From positions 1 through 10,677 of the forward strand of contig CAIZGQ010000288.1 of NCBI GenBank assembly GCA_903932565.1: a DNA stretch of 10,677 nt, written 5' to 3'. This document shows, piece after piece, positions 1 through 6,227 of the stretch. The DNA comes from an uncultured Hyphomicrobiales bacterium (GTDB taxonomy: Bacteria > Pseudomonadota > Alphaproteobacteria > Rhizobiales > Beijerinckiaceae). Both the position numbers and the translations under genes were made by a program. The stretch's first letter is position 1, and the number at the start of each line of letters is the position of its first letter. The notes below the pieces were generated by a model that saw nothing but the letters and a program-made list of their open reading frames with translations, searched no databases and had not been told where the DNA came from.

Positions 1-782
1 ACCCCGACGCAGCCAAAGCCCTTGCTGGAGATTTCCACGACTGCGTCGGACATCAGTGACGTGAGGCTCACCCTTGGAATGCGGTCGTCACGATGCATGA
101 TGTCGCGCACGAATTTCAGACGCGCGCCAAGCTTGCCGCCGGGGTGATAGATGCGGAAATCCTGCGCTGTAAAGCCGCGCGCTTCGAGCAGGGCCACGGC
201 AAGCGCGTCACCGATGACAAGTTGCATGGTGGTGGAGGTCGTGGGTGCCAGCCCGTTGGGGCACGCCTCTTCCGTCTTGGGCAGGGTCAGGCAGACGTCC
301 GCTTCACGCGCCAGCGCGCTGTCGATGCCCGACGTGATCGCCACCAGTGGAATCTTGAACCGACTGGAATAGGTGATGATGTCGGCAAGCTCGGCGGTCT
401 CACCCGACCAGGACAAGGCGAGAATCGCGTCATCCGACTGCACCATGCCCAGATCGCCATGGCTCGCTTCGCCCGGATGCACAAAATAAGACGGCGTGCC
501 GGTCGACGACAGGGTGGCGGCCAGCTTGCGCCCGACGTGGCCGGATTTTCCCATGCCTGTGACAATCACCCGCCCGGTAATGCCGCGCAGCAGAGCCACG
601 GCGGCGTCAAAGCGCAGGGCGAGGCTGTCGGGGTCCGAGGCCGGTAGGTGGAGGGCCGACTCCATCGCGGCAATGCCCGCGCGCTCGATCTCAAGGGTCC
701 GCAGCGCGGAGAGGGAGGCAGATGGCCCGGCTGGTTCAGCGGCCGCGACGCTGCCAGCGTTGGATTTGGTGTTGTCATTCAT
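1..782 (-). CDS. kdsD: Arabinose-5-phosphate isomerase, KdsD/KpsF family (partial, C-terminus off the window)
   Basis: This enzyme interconverts D-ribulose 5-phosphate and D-arabinose 5-phosphate, the first committed step toward Kdo (cytoplasm). I translated the minus strand from ATG at 782. It gives 260 codons without a stop before the window edge, against roughly 320-330 residues for the family. A SIS sugar-isomerase domain covers about residues 55-200: GMGKSG at 76-81, the HPGEASHGDLGM block at 102-113, the SWSGET loop near 124-129 and TTSTT at 181-185. Next come the HPGGKLG linker (213-219) and the start of the first CBS domain (VRDIM from 225). A weak ribosome site (AGAGAAG) lies just upstream of ATG 782. 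The ATG at 778 is out of frame and opens only a short shadow frame. The gene is divergent from the barrel gene at 950. Family assignment is firm; KdsD versus a capsule-specific KpsF paralogue cannot be decided from the protein. Confidence 0.93.
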   Translation of the reverse strand, partial: MNDNTKSNAGSVAAAEPAGPSASLSALRTLEIERAGIAAMESALHLPASDPDSLALRFDAAVALLRGITGRVIVTGMGKSGHVGRKLAATLSSTGTPSYFVHPGEASHGDLGMVQSDDAILALSWSGETAELADIITYSSRFKIPLVAITSGIDSALAREADVCLTLPKTEEACPNGLAPTTSTTMQLVIGDALAVALLEARGFTAQDFRIYHPGGKLGARLKFVRDIMHRDDRIPRVSLTSLMSDAVVEISSKGFGCVG

Positions 783-874
783 GGCGCTTCTCTAACACCG
801 CCCGGCACGGGGTGCCAGTTGAAGCGCGCCGGGCATCACTGGGGGAGCGCACTCGGGCCCCGCCGGTAACCAGA

Positions 875-903
875 GGTTAACCATGTTTTCATAAGGCTTA
901 ACC
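875..903 (+). promoter_or_regulatory. TTAACC boxes in the kdsD / barrel-gene divergent spacer (possible CtrA-like sites)
   Basis: The 167-base spacer between the two divergent genes has an 8-base palindrome GGTTAACC (875-882), read as TTAACCATG at 877-885. A second TTAACC lies at 898-903. CtrA, the alphaproteobacterial response regulator, binds TTAA-N7-TTAA or TTAACCAT-type half sites; here the two TTAA cores are 17 bases apart, so this is not the classical full site. A weak -35/-10-like pair (TTTTCA 886-891, GATCAT 908-913, 16-base spacer) would overlap the second box. The motif match is seen; binding by CtrA is inference. Confidence 0.3.
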
Positions 904-949
904 GACCGATCATGCTCGCGAATCGGTTTGTCACCCCGCCGAGGATGTT

Positions 950-2713
950 GTGGACGCCTTACGCCCCCCGGCCTTGTTTGCCCGATTGTCACGGATCACT
1001 GGCTTTGCCTGCCTCGTGATCGTGGGCTTCAACGCGCCGACGCTCGCGCAATCGACCTCCGGTGGCCGCACATCAGACCCCTATCTCGATACGCCAATGT
1101 CTTCGAGTTCCGGCCAATCGCAGGGGGATCCCAACATTGGCACCGGTCGCCTGACGCCCGATGCGCGTGGCGACACTCTCAACCCGGATGCGCCGCAATA
1201 TGATCCTGTGACCGGCGCTCGATTGCCCCCGCCGCGTCGCGTTCGCCGCACGGACCCGGCGGTGCCGGATGGCCCGCGCAACATGTATGGCGATGTGGCA
1301 GCTCCGCCCGTGCGCCCGACAAAGCCCGGCATCACGGCCGATTATCACCTGACGCCAGCGCCGGGCGACTCGCGTCGGCGCACCCAGAAATATGATCCGC
1401 GCTCCACCTATTCCGGTCGGCCTGCGCAAAAGCGCCCGACGCTGCCACCTCTGGAGCCCTATGCAACCCGTGCGCGTCCGGCCCCGGCGCAGATTGACCC
1501 TTCACCCTACCAGCCTGCGCCCAATGTGGCCGTGGTTCCGACAATCAAGGCAAAGCCGAAGCGCGCGGTTGACGACTCCCCGTTCGCGCCGCTTGGCATT
1601 GATGTCGGCTCGCTCCGCCTGACCCCCTATGTCGAGGTGGATGCTGGCTATGCGTCAAATCCCGCCAAGGCGAACGTTGGTGTCAAAGGCTCCGCTCTTG
1701 AACGGATCGAGGTGGGCACGGCGATCCAGTCGCTCTGGTCTGTGCATGACCTCTCCGGCACGCTTGAGGCGGGCTACACGCGCTTCAATGCCGTGCCCAC
1801 GCAGGACACGCCGGATGCCAAGGCCAATCTGCTGTTTCGCGGCGATGTGAGCCGCGCTCTGGCGCTCGATGCGACTCTGCGCGCGTCCTATACCACCCAG
1901 CAGCCGGGTACGCCCGGCTTGCCGAGCAGTCTGACGTCGCCGCCGCCGACCACAAGCGTTGGAACGACGCTTGGCGCAACCTATCATCCCGGCCCACTCT
2001 CCCTGGGGCTGCATGGCGTTGTGGATCGCTCGGACTATTCGGATGGCACCCTGATTGGTGGGGGCACGAGCCGCCTGTCGGACCAGAACAACGTTGATTA
2101 CGGGCTTGAGGCGAAGGCTGGTTACGAGATCCGCCCGGGCATCCAGCCCTTTATCGAAGCCAAGGTTGATAACCGCGTCCATGAGCGCAGCGTCGATCAA
2201 CTTGGCTACCGCCGCGATTCGACAGGCGCCTCAGTCGCGATTGGCAGTTCGTTCGAGCTGACCCGACTGCTGACCGGCTCGGTCAGCGCTGGCTATCTTG
2301 AGCGCAATTATGCGGATTCCCGGTTTGCCAAACTGCGTGGCCCCTTGATTGATGCCTCGCTCGTCTGGTCGGCCACAGCCCTGACGACGGTGACGTTGGG
2401 CGCGCAGACCACACAGGCCGAGACGACCATTCTGGGCGCATCCGGCGCGTTGGCAAACAAGGTCACCCTCGGCGTGAAACACGCGCTGTTCCGCAATCTG
2501 ACCCTGGGGGCCGAGGGCTCAGTGCAGCAGACTGATTATGCAGGGATTTCCCAGCGTGACACCACAACCAGCGCCAAACTTACGCTGGATTACAGCTTGT
2601 CCCGCTCCGTGGTGATCCGCGGGTCGTTTACCCACGAGCGGCTGTCCTCAACCGCATCGGCCAATGATTACACGGCCAACGTGTTCCTCGTTGGCCTGCG
2701 CCTGCAGCGCTGA
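950..2713 (+). CDS. Exported outer-membrane beta-barrel protein (BBP2-like) with proline-rich N-terminal extension
   Basis: Predicted outer-membrane barrel of the kind often found with alphaproteobacterial exopolysaccharide genes, 587 residues. The GTG start at 950 has GAGGA (941-945) four bases upstream and is followed at once by a signal peptide: basic N-region, hydrophobic core about residues 16-30, likely cleavage after Ala33 (TLA|QS). Residues 34 to about 208 are a low-complexity stretch rich in Pro, Arg, Tyr and Asp with recurring YDP and PxxP-like pieces, probably disordered in the periplasm. From about 222 (LRLTPYVEVDAGY) the rest is alternating polar/hydrophobic strands with turns rich in Gly, Asp and Asn, ending in NVFLVGLRLQR, as expected of a barrel of about 370 residues. 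It is the only gene of its transcription unit. It could provide the outer-membrane exit for a polysaccharide, but no specific function can be read from the sequence. Confidence 0.82.
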   Translation: MDALRPPALFARLSRITGFACLVIVGFNAPTLAQSTSGGRTSDPYLDTPMSSSSGQSQGDPNIGTGRLTPDARGDTLNPDAPQYDPVTGARLPPPRRVRRTDPAVPDGPRNMYGDVAAPPVRPTKPGITADYHLTPAPGDSRRRTQKYDPRSTYSGRPAQKRPTLPPLEPYATRARPAPAQIDPSPYQPAPNVAVVPTIKAKPKRAVDDSPFAPLGIDVGSLRLTPYVEVDAGYASNPAKANVGVKGSALERIEVGTAIQSLWSVHDLSGTLEAGYTRFNAVPTQDTPDAKANLLFRGDVSRALALDATLRASYTTQQPGTPGLPSSLTSPPPTTSVGTTLGATYHPGPLSLGLHGVVDRSDYSDGTLIGGGTSRLSDQNNVDYGLEAKAGYEIRPGIQPFIEAKVDNRVHERSVDQLGYRRDSTGASVAIGSSFELTRLLTGSVSAGYLERNYADSRFAKLRGPLIDASLVWSATALTTVTLGAQTTQAETTILGASGALANKVTLGVKHALFRNLTLGAEGSVQQTDYAGISQRDTTTSAKLTLDYSLSRSVVIRGSFTHERLSSTASANDYTANVFLVGLRLQR

Positions 2714-2765
2714 GATGCGGCCCGAGCGGCGTCGACCGCGCGTGGCCCATGCTGCGAGCCCGATG

Positions 2766-3761
2766 TCAGAGCATGCTGGGGAGCACGCGATCTGGCGGGC
2801 GGTGCCCATCCATGAAGGTCTTCACATTGATGATGACCTTTTCGCCCATGTCGATGCGGCCCTCGCGTGTGGCTGATCCCATATGGGGCAGCAGCGTGAC
2901 CTTTCCGGCCTTGGCAAGCTTGACGAGCTTGGGGGAGACGGATGGCTCGGACTCGTACACATCGAGGCCCGCACCCGCGACCTCACCGGCTTCCAGCATC
3001 CGGGTCAGCGCATTCTCGTCGATCACTTCCCCACGCGCGGTGTTGATGATGATCGCGCTTGGCTGAAGATACTTGAGCCGACGGGCGGACAAAAGGTGAT
3101 AAGTCGCCGGTGTATGTGGGCAATTCACCGACACGATGTCCATGCGCGCGAGCATCTGGTCGAGCGAGTCCCAATAGGTCGCCTCAAGCGATTCTTCGAT
3201 CTCGGCAGCAACGCGACGACGGTTATGATAGTGGATCGACATGCCAAAGGCCTTGGCGCGGCGCGCCACAGCCTGGCCAATACGTCCCATGCCGACAATG
3301 CCGAGGCGCTTGCCTGTGATCCGGCTGCCGAGCATCCAGGTGGGCGACCAGCCCGTCCAATCGTCCGCCGGAATGACATGGGCACCCTCGACGATGCGGC
3401 GTGCAACCGCCAGAATCAGCGCGAGCGTCATGTCGGCGGTGTCCTCGGTGAGGACGCCCGGCGTGTTGGTGACGGTGATGCCGCGGCGCAGGGCCGAGGT
3501 CACATCGATATTGTCGACGCCATTGCCGAAATTGGCGATCAGCTTCATCTGATCCCCGGCCTGGGCGATCAGCCCGGCATCGATCCGGTCGGTGACGGTG
3601 GGGACGAGCACATCGGCCGTGCGCATGGCCTCGGCCAATTCGGCCTGGCTCATCGGCTTGTCGGTTTCATTCAGGCGCGTGTCGAACAATTCCCGCATGC
3701 GGGTTTCGACGAGGTCCGGCAAACGCCGGGTGACCACAACCAATGGTTTCTTCTTCGCCAT
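2766..3761 (-). CDS. D-2-hydroxyacid dehydrogenase (glyoxylate/hydroxypyruvate reductase type)
   Basis: NAD(P)H-dependent cytoplasmic reductase of 2-oxoacids; glyoxylate or hydroxypyruvate is the most likely substrate. Its 331 residues are normal for the family. The Rossmann motif GMGRIG is at 157-162. The catalytic triad is complete: Arg243 in NTARGEVIDE, Glu272 in GLDVYESEP and His293 in LLPHMGSAT. The substrate-loop motif NFGNGVDNID (77-86) is also present. Arg and Glu are 29 residues apart, as in other family members. ATG 3761 has GAGGA six bases upstream (complement of 3768-3772). It converges with the barrel gene on its left (52-base gap, no clear terminator) and diverges from the SH3 gene across about 300 bases. 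Cofactor preference and exact substrate cannot be fixed from the sequence, so no gene symbol is given. Confidence 0.93.
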   Translation of the reverse strand: MAKKKPLVVVTRRLPDLVETRMRELFDTRLNETDKPMSQAELAEAMRTADVLVPTVTDRIDAGLIAQAGDQMKLIANFGNGVDNIDVTSALRRGITVTNTPGVLTEDTADMTLALILAVARRIVEGAHVIPADDWTGWSPTWMLGSRITGKRLGIVGMGRIGQAVARRAKAFGMSIHYHNRRRVAAEIEESLEATYWDSLDQMLARMDIVSVNCPHTPATYHLLSARRLKYLQPSAIIINTARGEVIDENALTRMLEAGEVAGAGLDVYESEPSVSPKLVKLAKAGKVTLLPHMGSATREGRIDMGEKVIINVKTFMDGHRPPDRVLPSML

Positions 3762-4065
3762 CTGGTTTCCTCGACCACTTTTGCCAGACGGCAGCCCGCA
3801 TCTGCGCGCGCCATCACAGGGTAAACAAAGTCTGATACGTGATTTCCGACGTCGCGCGTCCCGTATTTACCGGGCCTTAAGGATGCCCGTTCCAGATGGG
3901 AGAGACCACCACGAAAACCAAAGTCTTCGTATCAGAAGGCCGGGCAAAGACAAGATTGTCAAAAGTCGCGAGATCGGGGCCATGTGGTCTTGATCCCGGA
4001 CACGGCAGCGGTGCTGGCGGTCGCACACGGGCGAAGGCAGCTGCGGGAATGGGGAAGCAAGTTTG
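3762..4065. other. Divergent intergenic region, no gene seen
   Basis: About 300 bases between the dehydrogenase (-) and the SH3 gene (+). Short frames across it lack ribosome sites and protein-like composition. Both flanking genes have their ribosome sites at its ends. I found no convincing -35/-10 pair; TTGTCA at 3956-3961 lacks a matching -10. A 7-base inverted pair, AGACCAC (3903-3909) and GTGGTCT (3984-3990), is too far apart to be persuasive. It presumably holds both promoters. Confidence 0.5.
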
Positions 4066-4626
4066 ATGCGATGGAACCTGTGCCGTAACCCGCGCGTGAT
4101 GTGCCGGACGCTCGCTCTCATCATCTTGCAGTTGATTGCCTCTTTTGCGGTGACTGTCCCAACGGTCCATGCCGCATCTGGCGATCAGGTTGGCGCCTCA
4201 ACGGGCCTTGCGTTGCCACGCTACGTGAGTTTGAAGTCCGACCGTGTGAATCTGCGCGAAGGTCCTTCGAAGGATCATCGCACATCGTGGGTGTTTCAAC
4301 GCGCCGGTCTGCCGGTTGAAGTCACGGCCGAGTTCGATATCTGGCGTCGCATCCGGGATTCGGAAGGATCGGAGGGCTGGGTGCTGCAGTCGTTGCTGTC
4401 GGGACGCCGCACCGCGCTGGTCAAGCCGTGGGCGAAGAACGAAACCTTGCCGCTTTACGCCAAGCCGTCTGACAAATCAGACGAGATTGCGCGACTGCAA
4501 GCATCCGTGATCGGCAATGTGAAGAAATGCGACGGGACCTGGTGCCGGATCTACGGGGACGGCTACGATGGCTACATGCTTCAGTCCAATCTCTGGGGCG
4601 TGTATCCCAACGAGAAGATTGAATAG
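4066..4626 (+). CDS. Secreted protein with two bacterial SH3 repeats
   Basis: Exported protein of 186 residues with two SH3-like repeats (SH3_4 type), probably acting in the periplasm, possibly on cell-wall or envelope components. I chose ATG 4066 over the TTG three bases earlier because GGGGAAG (4051-4057) sits eight bases upstream of it. The signal peptide has a basic N-region, a hydrophobic core at about 15-33 and likely cleavage after Ala37 (VHA|AS). Repeat 1 spans about 53-111 (VNLREGPS at 61-68, GWVLQSLLSG at 104-113). Repeat 2 spans about 128-178, with the cysteine pair Cys155/Cys160 around GTW and the ending YMLQSNLWGVYP. The Cys-x4-Cys pair is typical of this family and may form a disulphide. 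It is divergent from the dehydrogenase and converges with the acyltransferase gene, with only ten bases between the stops. Ligand and role are unknown. Confidence 0.88.
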   Translation: MRWNLCRNPRVMCRTLALIILQLIASFAVTVPTVHAASGDQVGASTGLALPRYVSLKSDRVNLREGPSKDHRTSWVFQRAGLPVEVTAEFDIWRRIRDSEGSEGWVLQSLLSGRRTALVKPWAKNETLPLYAKPSDKSDEIARLQASVIGNVKKCDGTWCRIYGDGYDGYMLQSNLWGVYPNEKIE

Positions 4627-4636
4627 CCTTTGTCGA

Positions 4637-5887
4637 TCAAGCGTTCTGTGTGCCACGTAACTTTTGCACAAAGGCGACAAGTTTTGGATGTCGCTTCAAG
4701 CGCTGCCGGGCCGTCATCACTGGGCCGATGACACGCCCCTTCAACGACAGCGGCAGGCATATGTCAAAGAGCGGCAAAACGCCCAGCCGAAGGCGGCGTT
4801 TATATTCATAATCACCAATGGTGAAATCAAAGCAGCGCACGCCTTCGGCATAGAGGTCGTTGATCGTTGCCTCTGCCAACAGAACGCCCGGAGACAATTT
4901 CGACCAGTGTCCACCCGCCATCGTGAGGCGCGGAATCCCAAAAAAGCCGTCCTGACGAACACCCATCATGACAGCGACGATCTCGTCAGCGCATTCCAAC
5001 GCCGTCAGAACGACATTCGGATCATGGATCGCGCGCGCCGCAAGCTGCTCGTAAAACGCCATCGGCAGTTTTTCGCCCAGCACATAAGGCCCGTCAAACT
5101 TATCGACACGCGCTGCTTGCAATCGCACAAGGGCCGAGAAATGTCGCTGCACGTCATCGGCCGTTGTGGCACGGACGTAGCGAGCGCCGGGATGCTCCAG
5201 AAATGTCCGCCACCGCCGCCGCGATTGCTCGCGATTCTTGGCGCTTCGGGTTTTCATCCATGCTTCAATCGACTCAGTCAGGTGCAGCGGGCGACCGCGC
5301 ACGTCGCAAGGCAGCGCAGACCCTGCCAAGACAGCCGGGTTGAGGTAACCGCCAAGCTCGGTAGGCATCTTGCGCATCAGCAAAAGGTCAGCGCGGGGCA
5401 GAACCGAGCACAAGGCGAGCATGAGTTCGCGCGCATCAATTTTCGTTGTTGGTGTTCGACGCGAGACGATGGGACCATTGTAATCTGTGACGCGCGCGTC
5501 GGCTGGCTCGATCAGCCGCATCCATGGTGTTGTACGCAGGACCAGCGGAAAGGCCGCGATATCATGGCGACCATCGGCACTGGTGATGGTGACAAGAACG
5601 GGTGTGAAGCCGTCGCACATGCGATGTGTTTCATACCACGTGGACAGCCATGCCCTGCGTTGAAACGCGGTTGACCCGCCAGTCTGCGCCAGAGCCTCCC
5701 AGCGGTCCGCAACGAGCGCATAATCGTTTGCAATTTCGGCGCGATAGCGCGGCACCAGCAAGGCCTCATCCGCTTGTGCAAAGGGCTCGTGCAGACACAG
5801 GTCATCCGTCGTTTCACGCGCGGCCAAAAGCACAGCCCGGTTGAGGGGTTGTTGCAGGCTTGGGGCAGGGCCCGGGTAAAGCGGCAT
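4637..5887 (-). CDS. GNAT-fold acyltransferase, CelD/FemAB-like (exopolysaccharide-associated)
   Basis: A 416-residue cytoplasmic protein with the double-GNAT layout of the CelD-like family (Acetyltransf_6). The N-terminal half has a WEALA...STAFQRRAWLSTWY block (63-85). The C-terminal acyltransferase core runs about 205-365. Its key pieces are an Arg-rich helix (NREQSRRRW, 218-226), a beta/turn stretch near 293-320 and the motif LSPGVLLAEATINDL followed by RCFDFTIGDYEYKRRL (331-366). Members often sit in polysaccharide gene clusters and are thought to acylate sugars or aminoacylate envelope components; the acceptor here is unknown. ATG 5887 is the first start in this frame, because a stop lies about 20 bases upstream. 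Its ribosome site is weak (GAGTCA-like), so initiation may be inefficient. It is divergent from the co-polymerase operon across an AT-richer spacer. Confidence 0.85.
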   Translation of the reverse strand: MPLYPGPAPSLQQPLNRAVLLAARETTDDLCLHEPFAQADEALLVPRYRAEIANDYALVADRWEALAQTGGSTAFQRRAWLSTWYETHRMCDGFTPVLVTITSADGRHDIAAFPLVLRTTPWMRLIEPADARVTDYNGPIVSRRTPTTKIDARELMLALCSVLPRADLLLMRKMPTELGGYLNPAVLAGSALPCDVRGRPLHLTESIEAWMKTRSAKNREQSRRRWRTFLEHPGARYVRATTADDVQRHFSALVRLQAARVDKFDGPYVLGEKLPMAFYEQLAARAIHDPNVVLTALECADEIVAVMMGVRQDGFFGIPRLTMAGGHWSKLSPGVLLAEATINDLYAEGVRCFDFTIGDYEYKRRLRLGVLPLFDICLPLSLKGRVIGPVMTARQRLKRHPKLVAFVQKLRGTQNA

Positions 5888-6227
5888 CGCTGACTCGATT
5901 GAGACTGATCAATAATCCAAAATACCTCGATATAATTTTTGAAACATGAATGTCCGGGCGAAACACGCACACCATGGTAAACGCATGCGCCAGTTTTTTA
6001 TTCAGCTCCGAGCGAAAGCTTCAACCGATGGCAGGTGAAGAATTTGGTAACCATTATCAAATAAGAATTAGCCGCAATAATTATCATGCCCAGCAGGTTT
6101 GTTTTGACCGGGTGGCGCCCTCTGCGAGTGTCGTGATCCATTGGCAAATATTCTTCATCCCACCGCAGATTCATCGTTAGCCGCAGGGCAGCGTCAGGCC
6201 CAGGGTCGCAGACCAGCATCGGCGGAA
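5888..6227. other. AT-richer divergent control region
   Basis: The spacer between the acyltransferase (-) and the co-polymerase (+) is visibly richer in A and T than anything else in the window. It has TATAATTTTT at 5931-5940, an AATTA/TAATT inverted pair (6066-6070 and 6078-6082, seven-base gap), ATTTG/CAAAT (6042-6046 and 6058-6062) and the palindrome ACCATGGT near 5971-5978. Short frames in it lack a coding look. The right end (6141-6227) may be the start of the co-polymerase gene if its TTG start is used. Confidence 0.5.
6054..6081 (+). promoter_or_regulatory. Possible sigma70-type promoter of the co-polymerase/polymerase operon
   Basis: TTATCA (6054-6059) and AATAAT (6076-6081) are 16 bases apart, matching the -35 and -10 consensus at four and five of six positions. 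The pair lies upstream of both candidate starts of the co-polymerase. GGTAACCAT (6046-6054) abuts the -35 and resembles GGTTAACCAT upstream of the barrel gene. In an AT-rich spacer such matches arise easily by chance, so confidence is low. Confidence 0.3.

Noticed and set aside
800..834. Inverted repeat GCCCGGC/GCCGGGC with an inner GGCAC/GTGCC hairpin upstream of kdsD
   Set aside because: It has no T-run and lies upstream of kdsD rather than after a gene, so it is not a terminator. GC-rich chance pairing is likely in this composition.
2714..2765. Search for a terminator between the converging barrel and dehydrogenase genes
   Set aside because: Only imperfect GC-rich pairings without a U-tract are present, so no terminator is called.
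2883..3824. 313-codon open frame on the + strand
   Set aside because: It is antisense to the dehydrogenase gene, which has a full set of catalytic motifs. Its translation is low-complexity, rich in His/Arg/Gly, and matches no fold I recognise.
4664..5674. 336-codon open frame on the + strand
   Set aside because: It is antisense to the acyltransferase gene, rich in Arg, His and Gln as expected of a shadow frame, with no ribosome site.
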